Under the pieces are notes generated by a model. It was not told the origin of the DNA. It saw only the letters and a list, made by a program, of their open reading frames with translations, and ran no database searches. A stretch of 64,000 bases of DNA from Plantactinospora sp. BC1. Its GTDB lineage: Bacteria; Actinomycetota; Actinomycetes; Mycobacteriales; Micromonosporaceae. The DNA is taken from positions 6,448,001 through 6,512,000 of the forward strand of contig NZ_CP028158.1 in the NCBI RefSeq assembly GCF_003030345.1. The letters are read 5' to 3'. Of this stretch, positions 40,992 through 48,097 are shown in pieces. The position numbers were made by a program, and so were the translations under genes. Position 1 is the stretch's first letter. Each line of letters opens with the position of its first letter.

Positions 40992-41510
40992 CTACGGTGC
41001 GGGGATCCTCCGGTACGCCCACGGCCGCCGGTACCGCAGCAGGACCGCCAGCAGTACGACGGCGAGCAGCGCCGCCCCGCCGTCCGTGACGTACGACGGC
41101 AGCAGCCCCGGCACGCCGAACCGGTCCCGGGTGGCCTCGAAGACCTCCGGCGGGATCATCACCAGACCGGCCGCCTGGGTCACGTTCACCGCCAGTGCCG
41201 TCCAGAAGACCCAGGTCCGGCCGGTCCTGGCGAGCAGGCCGACCGCGTTGCCGACCAGGTAGACGCAGCCGACGATCCGGAATCCGGTCAGGAAGCCGGG
41301 CGCGTCGGCCTGCGCCTGTGCCTGCGTGGCGCCGGCCAGCCGCATCATCTCCTCCATCGCCCGGAGGTCGATGACCACGAAGTTCTGTAGCGCCGTGCCG
41401 GCCACGAAGAGAAGTGAGCAGACGAGGGTCAGGTTCTGCACCGGTCGGGTCCACCGGGTCGGAACGCGGTCGTCCCGGTGGTCAGCGGTCTGCGGTACGA
41501 AGCTGGACAT
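40992..41510 (-). CDS. Four-helix membrane protein of unknown function
   Basis: Protein of 172 aa from the ATG at 41510 (MSSFVPQTADHR). Four hydrophobic segments: LTLVCSLLFVAGTALQNFVV, GFRIVGCVYLVGNAVGLLA, WVFWTALAVNVTQAAGLVMI and a last one ending ALLAVVLLAVLL. GGAGG lies just before the start, and a -10-like TAGCGT ends 8 nt before it. No motif suggests an activity. Confidence 0.75.
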   Translation of the reverse strand: MSSFVPQTADHRDDRVPTRWTRPVQNLTLVCSLLFVAGTALQNFVVIDLRAMEEMMRLAGATQAQAQADAPGFLTGFRIVGCVYLVGNAVGLLARTGRTWVFWTALAVNVTQAAGLVMIPPEVFEATRDRFGVPGLLPSYVTDGGAALLAVVLLAVLLRYRRPWAYRRIPAP

Positions 41511-41596
41511 GGCCTCCGACGCTAGGCCGGAGACGGGGCGGCGTGATCGGGGATGATCCCCATCTCTCCCTGGCCCCGACCCCGAGTCGGTTCCCT

Positions 41597-41806
41597 CTAT
41601 CCGGCAGCCTGCCGCTTTCTGATCCACTCCTCGACGTCCCGCTTCAACCAGACGTTGCCCATCTTCAGTTTCTGGATCGGGGCCGGGAAGTCCCGGTGGC
41701 TGGTGATGACGTGGACTCGCTGTCGGGACAGGTTGCCGCCCAACATGTCGCGGATCTCCGCCACTCCGACCAGTTCCTCCACACGGCCGACGCTAAGCAA
41801 CTGCAC
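41597..41806 (-). CDS. Small helix-turn-helix (AlpA/excisionase-like) DNA-binding protein
   Basis: Protein of 69 aa consisting almost entirely of a winged HTH: VEELVGVAEIRDMLGG, LSRQRVHVITSHRDFPAP and VWLKRDVEEWIRKRQ. The pattern is that of AlpA/MerR-like excisionase domains. The first residues (MQLLSVGR) may be untranslated if a GTG at about 41782 is used. It lies 7 nt from a perfect 9-bp inverted repeat between it and the divergent WPC gene, and may bind it. No integrase is nearby, so a regulatory role is more likely than excision. Confidence 0.75.
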   Translation of the reverse strand: MQLLSVGRVEELVGVAEIRDMLGGNLSRQRVHVITSHRDFPAPIQKLKMGNVWLKRDVEEWIRKRQAAG

Positions 41807-41812
41807 TTGCCG

Positions 41813-41841
41813 TTGACGTCGACAACTACGACGTCAACACT
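41813..41841 (+). promoter_or_regulatory. Palindromic operator and promoter between divergent small genes
   Basis: TTGACGTCG (41813-41821) and CGACGTCAA (41829-41837) form a perfect 9-bp inverted repeat with a 7-bp spacer. TTGACG is also a -35, with AACACT (41836-41841) 17 bp downstream as -10, ending 7 nt before the ATG at 41849. A bound protein would block this promoter. Confidence 0.65.
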
Positions 41842-41848
41842 AGGGGCT

Positions 41849-42154
41849 ATGACTTCCCCGAACGAGCTACCGATCTCCGAGCGCCCGATGCCGTTCCGAC
41901 TCCGACCGCACTCGCCCAGGCGCCCGCTGTGGCACTGTTCGGGCTGCCCCGGCCAACCATGGCCGTGCGGGGTGGCACGACTGCTGTTGCGGGCCGAATT
42001 CTCCAACGCCCCGGTCGGACTCGCCCTGTACATGTCGGCACAGCTCACGGAGGCGTTGACCGACCTGCACCGGCTCAGCCCCAACCCGGCACCGGAGCCC
42101 AAGATCCTGTTCCAGCGGTTCGTCGCATGGACTGCCCGGGAACCTCTCCACTGA
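41849..42154 (+). CDS. Small CxxC-PWPC motif protein
   Basis: Protein of 101 aa. The N-terminal 30 residues are polar; then come HCSGCPGQPWPC and a helical C-terminal half (ARLLLRAEFSNAPVGLALYM, AQLTEALTDLHRL). The Cys motif is shared with the protein at 40575-40850. Close relatives are often labelled flavin reductase in databases without evidence; no flavin or NAD(P)H motif is visible. The start is the ATG at 41849, predicted leaderless. Encoded beside an XRE regulator and a small HTH protein. Confidence 0.7.
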   Translation: MTSPNELPISERPMPFRLRPHSPRRPLWHCSGCPGQPWPCGVARLLLRAEFSNAPVGLALYMSAQLTEALTDLHRLSPNPAPEPKILFQRFVAWTAREPLH

Positions 42155-42289
42155 GCCCGATGACACGAGAACGTCGTACCCGGGCGGTAGGAATTGAGCC
42201 GCGCAGGGAGGTGGCGTCGCCGCCTCCGGGGTCGTGCGCGGGGTCAGCAGCAGCTTTCGTCAGATCGTCACGCGCCGAAGGACCCACCC

Positions 42290-43693
42290 ATGCCCCGACC
42301 AGAGCATCAGCCGCACGACTCCGCGTCCCGCCACCCGGCCGCACCGGGCTCACTCGGCGCGCTGCTGACCGAGTTGCGCCTCACCCGGGGCTGGAGTCAG
42401 CTCCGGGTGGCCGAGCAGCTCTGCGCCGCGTCCGGCGTACCGACGGTCAGCCGGCACGAGGTGTCCCGGTGGGAGCGGCAGCAACGGGTACCCGGCGAGT
42501 TCTGGCTGAGCTGGCTGGCGGCCGTGTTCGAGGTGTCCGTCGAGGAGCTGGCCGTCGCCGCCGCCGCGAGCCGACCCAGGGCGGCCGGCGGCACGGGCGG
42601 GGACGGCGCAGATGCCGGCGCGGTGCGGGCCCGGCAGGAGCTGCTGGCCTCGGCACATGCCTGGCTCACCGATCCGGACGGGCCGGTCGGACCGGCGGTC
42701 ACCATCCCGTTCCAGCCGACCCGAGCGCTCCCGGGCGGGCCGGTGCGGGTGACGCCGGACCGATCCGGAACAGCCGGTGCACCGCCGCCCGAGTTGCCGC
42801 TCGACGCGGCCGGGGTCGCCGGGCTGCGGCGACTCGACGACGTCGTCGGCGGAGCGGACCTGCTGTCGTCCCCGGCCGGTCGGCTCGCCCTGGCGACGGC
42901 ACGGTGCGCGACCGGCCGCCCCGGACGGCAGGCGCTGACACTGGTCGCCGAGGCGGCGCAGCTCACCGGTTGGCTGCACACCGACGCGGGAGAGGTCGAC
43001 GCCGCGCTGCGGGCGTACCGGCTGGCGCTGACCGCCGCCGCCGGAGCCGGTGACCGGAGCCTCGGCGCACACGTACTCGGTTCGGCGAGCCACCTGCTCG
43101 GCGCCTTCGGCGACGCCCGGGGCGGCCTGCTGCTGGCCCGTACCGGATATCTCGGCGCCCGACGCACCGCCCCGGCCGGGCTGCGGACGCTGCTGCTGCA
43201 CCGGATCGCGTTCGCGGCGGCGCGGTGCGGGCGCCGACGACCCGCTCACGCCGCGCTGCGCGCCGCCGACCGGGCGGCCGGACGACGCCAGCCGCCCCGG
43301 GAACCGCCCTGGCTCTACTGGCTGGACGAGGGCGAACTTGCCGCGATGACCGGCCGCTGCCTCGCCGCGCTGCGCCGCCCGCTGCGCGCCGAGCCGCTGC
43401 TGCGCGCCGCGCTGACCCGGGGCGGGCAGCCGAGGACGGCGGCGGTCTACGGCGCCTGGCTGGCCCGTACCTGTCTGGACCTCGGCGAGTGGGAGCGGGC
43501 CGCCGAGGTCGCGGACGCGGCGCTGCTCGACACCGTACGGTCCGGGTCGGCACGGGCGGCGGCGGAGCTGGCCGGCGTCGGCCGGCGGCTCGCGGCGTAC
43601 CGGGCGGAGCCGGCCGGCCGCCGGCACGCGGCGCTGTCGGCGGCGGCCCGTCGCTACCTGCCCACGGCGGCGCCGGCAGCTCTCGCCGGATGA
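42290..43693 (+). CDS. XRE-family transcriptional regulator with TPR-like C-terminus
   Basis: Protein of 467 aa from the ATG at 42290. The N-terminal helix-turn-helix (residues ~18-85) includes LGALLTELRLTRGWSQLRVAEQL and VSRHEVSRWERQQRVPG. The rest is helical and repeats A/L-rich hairpins (ALRAYRLALTAAAGAGDRSL, EWERAAEVADAALLDTV) typical of TPR-containing actinobacterial XRE regulators. Such proteins often control neighbouring small genes or development. Its DNA target may include the WPC gene just upstream. Confidence 0.82.
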   Translation: MPRPEHQPHDSASRHPAAPGSLGALLTELRLTRGWSQLRVAEQLCAASGVPTVSRHEVSRWERQQRVPGEFWLSWLAAVFEVSVEELAVAAAASRPRAAGGTGGDGADAGAVRARQELLASAHAWLTDPDGPVGPAVTIPFQPTRALPGGPVRVTPDRSGTAGAPPPELPLDAAGVAGLRRLDDVVGGADLLSSPAGRLALATARCATGRPGRQALTLVAEAAQLTGWLHTDAGEVDAALRAYRLALTAAAGAGDRSLGAHVLGSASHLLGAFGDARGGLLLARTGYLGARRTAPAGLRTLLLHRIAFAAARCGRRRPAHAALRAADRAAGRRQPPREPPWLYWLDEGELAAMTGRCLAALRRPLRAEPLLRAALTRGGQPRTAAVYGAWLARTCLDLGEWERAAEVADAALLDTVRSGSARAAAELAGVGRRLAAYRAEPAGRRHAALSAAARRYLPTAAPAALAG

Positions 43694-43924
43694 CCACGAG
43701 CCGACCGGCCGGCGTGGCCGGGGCGCGCCCGCTGATCGTCGCCCGGCCCCCGCCACCCAGACTCCATCGACGAATCTCTCTGCTTTCGCAGCGGCCCCGA
43801 CGGCCGGACACAGGAGTTGATCACGCGGGTGAGCAGGGCAGACGGCCGGGCGAGCGGTCCGACACCGGCCGCCTCCCGAAGCCGGTGGCGCGGCCCGCAC
43901 CGCGCGCTCGGATGGTCGATCCAC

Positions 43925-43930
43925 TAGCGT
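43925..43930 (+). promoter_or_regulatory. -10 element of leaderless GGPP synthase gene
   Basis: TAGCGT ends 6 nt before the GTG at 43937. The preceding 230 bp show no gene. Confidence 0.45.
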
Positions 43931-43936
43931 CATGGC

Positions 43937-45019
43937 GTGACCGCATCCGCCCCCGTCCCACCGGTCGAGCGCGCCGGCCTCCGCCAGCGGGTCGACAACT
44001 CGTTGGCCCGGTTCCTCGGCAAACAGCGCGCCTGGATGACCAGCATCGACGACGGGCTCAGCACGGTCGCCGACGCGCTGGAGGCGTTCGTGCTCGGCGG
44101 CGGCAAGCGGCTGCGGCCGGCGTTCGGCTACTGGGGTTACCGGGGTGCGGGTGGGCGCGACTCCGACGAGATCGTCAGCGGCCTGGCCGCGCTGGAGTTC
44201 GTGCAGGCCAGCGCCCTGATCCACGACGACCTGATGGACCGGTCCGACACCCGGCGGGGCGAACCGTCGATCCACCGCCGGTTCGCCGCCCAGCACCGGG
44301 CCGCCGGCTGGGGCGGTGGACCGGACGGCTTCGGCGAGTCCAGTGCCATCCTGCTCGGCGACCTCTGCCTGGTCTGGTCCGACGAGCTGCTGCACGGCAG
44401 CGGCATCGACCCGATCGTGGTCAGCCGGGCCCGGCCGGTCTTCGACGAGATGCGCGCCGAGGTCACCATCGGGCAGTACCTCGACGTGCTCGCGCAGGCG
44501 ACCCGGGACGCCTCGGTCGACCGGGCGAGCAAGGTCGCCCGGTACAAGTCCGCCAAATACACGGTCGAGCGACCGCTGCTCTTCGGCGCCGCGCTCGCCG
44601 ACGCGCCCGCCGAGCTGCGGGCCGCATATTCGGGGTACGGGCTGCCGCTGGGCGAGGCGTTCCAACTCCGGGACGACGTACTCGGTGTCTTCGGCGATCC
44701 CGGTCAGACCGGCAAGCCGGCCGGAGACGACCTGCGGGAAGGCAAGCGGACCTACCTGGTGGCGGCGGCGCTGGAGGCGACCACCCCGGCCGGACGGGAA
44801 CTGCTGGACCGCCGGCTCGGCGACCCCGGACTCGACCAGGCCGGCATCGAGGTGCTCCGCGAGGTCATCACCAGCAGCGGGGCGCTGGACCGCACCGAGC
44901 GGCGGATAGCCACCCTCACCGACACCGCGCTGGCCGCGCTGGTCGGCGCCGAACTGGAGCCCGAGGCCCGCGAGGTGCTGGTGGATCTCGCGGTCGTGGC
45001 CACCCGCCGCAAGGACTGA
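43937..45019 (+). CDS. Polyprenyl (geranylgeranyl) diphosphate synthase
   Basis: Trans-isoprenyl diphosphate synthase of 360 aa. The first Asp-rich motif is DDLMD at 97-101 and the second is in FQLRDDVLGVFGD (D246, D247), followed by KPAGDDLREGKRT. Bulky/small residues before the first motif (QASALI) are compatible with C20 or longer products. It would supply GGPP for carotenoids or longer prenyl chains. In M. tuberculosis the same position (Rv2173, idsA2) holds a GGPP-type synthase. Chain length cannot be fixed from the sequence alone. Confidence 0.92.
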   Translation: MTASAPVPPVERAGLRQRVDNSLARFLGKQRAWMTSIDDGLSTVADALEAFVLGGGKRLRPAFGYWGYRGAGGRDSDEIVSGLAALEFVQASALIHDDLMDRSDTRRGEPSIHRRFAAQHRAAGWGGGPDGFGESSAILLGDLCLVWSDELLHGSGIDPIVVSRARPVFDEMRAEVTIGQYLDVLAQATRDASVDRASKVARYKSAKYTVERPLLFGAALADAPAELRAAYSGYGLPLGEAFQLRDDVLGVFGDPGQTGKPAGDDLREGKRTYLVAAALEATTPAGRELLDRRLGDPGLDQAGIEVLREVITSSGALDRTERRIATLTDTALAALVGAELEPEAREVLVDLAVVATRRKD

Positions 45020-45127
45020 CCCGGACAGGGGTACGGGAGCCGCCCCTCCCCCGGTCGGCCGGGTTTCCCCCGGTCGGTCGAGTGGAACCGTGCGTCCCGG
45101 GTACCGGCGGCTGGGGATGCTGGTCTG

Positions 45128-46735
45128 GTGCGACCCGTCGGAGAGCTGCCCGCCCCGGACCGGCCCACCCGGCTGCGGATCGTCGGGCTCGTCGCCAGCG
45201 CCACGCTGACGGCCAGCGCCTACCGGGTCGGGGCACTGCCGACGGGTGCCGCCGAGGCGGCGCCGCTGCCGGACACCTGGGCGGACTGGCTCGGCCTGAC
45301 CGGCTGGGTCGCCGGGCTGGTGGCGCTGACGGTCACCTGGTGGCGGCTCGGGGTACGGGTACGGCGCCGGCCGGCGAGCGTCCCGCTGGGCTGGCTGCTG
45401 CGTACCGGGCTGCTCTGGGCGGCTCCGCTGCTGCTCGCACCCCCGGTCGGCAGCCGGGACGCGTACGCCTACGCCTGCCAGGGCGCGCTCTGGCTCGACG
45501 GCGTCGACCCGTACTCCGTCGGGGTGCTGCCGGGCGGGTGTGTCTGGTCGGGTGCCGTACCCGCGCTGTGGCAGGAGACCCCGACCCCGTACGGCCCGCT
45601 GGCGGTGGCCCTGGCCGGCGGGGCGGTCGCGGTGGCCCGGCTGGTCGACACCACCACCGACGGCCAACTGCTGGTCGCGGTCGGGCTGCTCCGGGCCGAG
45701 GCGCTGGCCGGCGTCGTACTCGCGGTCGCCTGCCTGCCCCGGCTGGCCCGGGCGGCCGGCGTCGACCCGGTCCGGGCGACCTGGCTCGGTCTGCTCTCCC
45801 CGCTCGTCGGAGTCCACGCGCTCGGCGGGGCGCACAACGACGCCCTGGTGCTGGGTCTGGTCGTCGCCGCGCTGTCCCTGGCCGCCGGCCCGTCATCAAC
45901 CCTCGGCGCCGGTCGGTTACCGACCCTCCGCGCCGGCCGGTCGCCGACCCTCCGCGCCGGCCGGTCGCCGACCCTCGGCACCGGCCGGTGGTCGACCCTC
46001 GGCGTCGGTGCACTGCTCGGGCTGGCGGTCGCGATCAAGGTCACCGCGATCGTGGCGCTGCCGTTCGCCATCCTGCTCACCGTCGTCCGGCCCGGCTCCA
46101 GCCGCACCGCGCCGGCCGCCGCGGCGTTGGCCGGTGCCGGCCTCGGGTTGGCCGGTGCCGGCCTGGCCTTCGCCGGGGTGACCCTGACCACCGGGCTCGA
46201 CCTGGGCTGGACCTCCGCGCTCTCCGACACCGGCCGGCTGGTGCAGTGGACCTCGGTTCCGACCGGGCTCGGCATGGCGGCCGGATACCTGCTGCGGCTC
46301 GCCGGGCACCCGGAGGCGGTCGACGGCGCGGTGGCGGCGGCCCGGCTCCTCGGCCTCGTCGCGCTGGCCGGGACGATCGCGGTACTGCTGGTCCGGGCCG
46401 GTCGGGCCGTCCCGGCACCCGACCGGACGGACGCCCGGCGTCGACTGGTCACCCTCACCGGCCTGGCCTTCACCGCCCTGGCCCTGCTCTCCCCGATCTT
46501 CTACCCCTGGTACGGGCTGGTCGCCGTCGCCGTGCTCGCGGCGGGCCTCGCCGCGTGGCGCCACGTGCACCGGGTCGCCGTAGCGGTGACCGTACTCAGT
46601 TTCCTGGTCCTGCCCGGCGGGTTCGGGCTGGCCGTACTCAGCAAGCTGCCCGGCGCCCTCTTCGACGTGGCCCTGGTGCTGGTGCTGGCCGTCGTGGCGT
46701 ACCGGAAATGGCGGTCCCCCCGCTCCCAGGGCTGA
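45128..46735 (+). CDS. Polyprenyl-phosphomannose-dependent alpha-1,6-mannosyltransferase (MptA/MptB family)
   Basis: GT-C type membrane enzyme of 535 aa with about twelve membrane helices. LAPPVGSRDAYAYACQGALW holds the conserved Asp of the first loop, then GVDPYSVGVLP and ETPTPYGPLA follow, as in MptA/MptB of mycobacteria. It extends alpha-1,6-mannan cores of lipoglycans on the outer face of the membrane. Its place after the GGPP synthase and before Rv2175c-pknL matches Rv2174 (mptA). A loop between helices is enlarged by a 24-bp in-frame tandem repeat. The stop codon lies in another tandem repeat. Confidence 0.85.
   Translation: MRPVGELPAPDRPTRLRIVGLVASATLTASAYRVGALPTGAAEAAPLPDTWADWLGLTGWVAGLVALTVTWWRLGVRVRRRPASVPLGWLLRTGLLWAAPLLLAPPVGSRDAYAYACQGALWLDGVDPYSVGVLPGGCVWSGAVPALWQETPTPYGPLAVALAGGAVAVARLVDTTTDGQLLVAVGLLRAEALAGVVLAVACLPRLARAAGVDPVRATWLGLLSPLVGVHALGGAHNDALVLGLVVAALSLAAGPSSTLGAGRLPTLRAGRSPTLRAGRSPTLGTGRWSTLGVGALLGLAVAIKVTAIVALPFAILLTVVRPGSSRTAPAAAALAGAGLGLAGAGLAFAGVTLTTGLDLGWTSALSDTGRLVQWTSVPTGLGMAAGYLLRLAGHPEAVDGAVAAARLLGLVALAGTIAVLLVRAGRAVPAPDRTDARRRLVTLTGLAFTALALLSPIFYPWYGLVAVAVLAAGLAAWRHVHRVAVAVTVLSFLVLPGGFGLAVLSKLPGALFDVALVLVLAVVAYRKWRSPRSQG
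45899..46010 (+). repeat. 24-bp in-frame tandem repeat, about 4.7 copies
   Basis: Units at 45899, 45923, 45947, 45971 and a partial one at 45995 encode TLRAGRSP-like octapeptides in a loop of the mannosyltransferase. The second and third copies are identical. Confidence 0.85.
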
Positions 46736-46811
46736 CGGTCCCCCACCCCCGAGGCTGACGGTCCCGCCCCGAGGCTCACGGTCCCGCCGCCGAGGCTGAC
46801 GGTCGGCGCCG
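46729..46811. repeat. 20-21-bp tandem repeat spanning the mannosyltransferase stop codon
   Basis: GGCTGACGGTC recurs at about 46730, 46752, 46773 and 46794 with period 20-21 bp. The first copy contains the TGA stop of the gene to the left; the last reaches the stop of the convergent crtYd gene. Confidence 0.8.
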
Positions 46812-47177
46812 TCAACGCTCCGATCGCTGCCGGTGGAGCAGCCGGAGCAGCGGGGAGCCCTCCCCGGCGGCCGGGGTCCGCTGCACGCCGGCCCGGCCCA
46901 GCCGGACCCAGACGCTCAGGGTCAGCAGCACCAGGGCGAAGCCGAAGAGCAGGTCCTCGACCGGCGCGTACGCCAGCCGCCAGCCGATGATCGCCTCTGG
47001 GTCGTACCGGACGATGCCCCGGCCGGTCAGGATGCCGTTGGAGAGGAGCTGGAAGAACACGATGATCGGGTACGTGACCCAGAACACCGGCCGGCGGACC
47101 AGCCGGGTACGCAGCACGAAGAGGTCGACCAGTACGGCGCCGGCCACCCCGAGCAGGGCGGCCACGGTGTAGCTCAC
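46812..47177 (-). CDS. crtYd: Lycopene cyclase subunit, CrtYd-like
   Basis: Membrane protein of 121 aa with three helices and the CarR/CrtY-type motif APVEDLLFGFALVLL, after FWVTYPIIVFFQLLSNG. Heterodimeric lycopene cyclases of actinobacteria consist of CrtYc and CrtYd; both are needed to form ionone rings. The GTG start lies 19 nt after the crtYc stop. The presence of a ring-forming enzyme in a genome with an acyclic-end hydratase (cruF) suggests a monocyclic glycosylated carotenoid. Confidence 0.88.
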   Translation of the reverse strand: MSYTVAALLGVAGAVLVDLFVLRTRLVRRPVFWVTYPIIVFFQLLSNGILTGRGIVRYDPEAIIGWRLAYAPVEDLLFGFALVLLTLSVWVRLGRAGVQRTPAAGEGSPLLRLLHRQRSER

Positions 47178-47196
47178 GAGGACGATCCGTCGCCGC

Positions 47197-47529
47197 TCAC
47201 GGTGCCTCGTCGCCGGCCGGCCAGCGCCGCACCGCGCGCACCGCCTCGAAGCCGAGGATGGCGCAGCAGGGTACGACGACGAAGAAGAGCAACTCGTCCA
47301 GCGGCAGACCGCCGGGCAGCAGTACCCCGGTGGTCTGCTCCGGGTCGAAGGTCCAGTGCCCGGCGGCTATCGCGGCCAGGTCCCAGAGCGCGAAGAGCAC
47401 CACCACCGGGAGCAGGGTGAGCAGCAGCCGCCGCCACCGCCGCAGCACGTTGACCCGCAGGACCGGCTCCAGCCACAGCGCGGCACCGAGGCACCCGGCG
47501 AGCACGGCCAGGTAGGCGAATCGCTCCAT
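47197..47529 (-). CDS. crtYc: Lycopene cyclase subunit, CrtYc-like
   Basis: Membrane protein of 110 aa with three helices. RWRRLLLTLLPVVVLFALWD leads into WTFDPEQTTGVLLPGGLPLD and ELLFFVVVP, the CrtYc counterpart of the PxE(E/D) motif. It is the first gene of the crtYc-crtYd pair, directly downstream of the Rv2175c-like gene (14-nt gap) and on the same strand, so it may be co-transcribed with it. Confidence 0.88.
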   Translation of the reverse strand: MERFAYLAVLAGCLGAALWLEPVLRVNVLRRWRRLLLTLLPVVVLFALWDLAAIAAGHWTFDPEQTTGVLLPGGLPLDELLFFVVVPCCAILGFEAVRAVRRWPAGDEAP

Positions 47530-47543
47530 CGGCGGGACCCGCC

Positions 47544-47909
47544 TCAGAAGCCGGTGGCCTGGGCCCGGCGCTTGACCTCCCGGGCCCGGTCGTCGCCGAG
47601 CGCCTGCGCCGGCACGCCCGGCAGGGTGTCGTCGGGCAGGTAGAGCCAGCGCAGCGTCGCCTCGTCGTCGTATCCGGCGTCGTGCAGCAGGGTGAGGATG
47701 CCCGGCAGGTGCTTGCGTACCGTTCGATTCGCCACCAGCTCGGCCGGGACCACCCGGGTGCCGTCCCGACGGACCGCCAGCAGCTCCCGGTCCCGGATCA
47801 TCTGGTGCACCTTGCTGATCGTCACCTCCAGGCGTTCGGCGACGTCCGGGAGGCTCAGCCAGCCGGACGGCTCGGTCGGCTGCGGGTCGACAGGTGAGGA
47901 TTCGGTCAC
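47544..47909 (-). CDS. Rv2175c-family DNA-binding protein
   Basis: Protein of 121 aa from the GTG at 47909. The N-terminus has a winged HTH (GWLSLPDVAERLEVTISKVHQMIRDRELLAVRRDG). The C-terminal domain includes HLPGILTLLHDAGYDDEATLRWLY. In M. tuberculosis Rv2175c is phosphorylated by PknL, which lowers its DNA binding, and the N-terminal Thr/Ser-rich stretch (TESSPVDPQPTEPSG) is a plausible phosphorylation site. It is divergent from the pknL-like kinase gene, as in M. tuberculosis. Confidence 0.9.
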   Translation of the reverse strand: MTESSPVDPQPTEPSGWLSLPDVAERLEVTISKVHQMIRDRELLAVRRDGTRVVPAELVANRTVRKHLPGILTLLHDAGYDDEATLRWLYLPDDTLPGVPAQALGDDRAREVKRRAQATGF

Positions 47910-48097
47910 CCGCTCACCTTGCCACGCCACCGCCGACCCGGACGAACGGCTCCGGTCAGCCGGGCGGGACGACACCGGCAAATCCCGCCGAAATGATCTC
48001 CGCCGAGCGCGGAACGGGCGACACGAAGTTTTCGCTTCGGCGTCGGCTGTGGCATCCTGTTCTGCCGCTGCCCCCTGGAGACATAGACTGCCTGCCG

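Noticed and set aside
41597-41806. Excisionase-like HTH gene as a sign of a prophage or integrative element
   Set aside because: No integrase, attachment-site repeat or phage gene is near; it faces a WPC gene across a palindromic operator, which suits a local regulator.
42350-46758. Very long open frames (over 1000 codons) on the strand opposite to, or in other frames of, the XRE, GGPP synthase and mannosyltransferase genes
   Set aside because: They are by-products of extreme GC content. Their products are Arg/Gly/Pro-rich without domains, while the true frames show conserved motifs.
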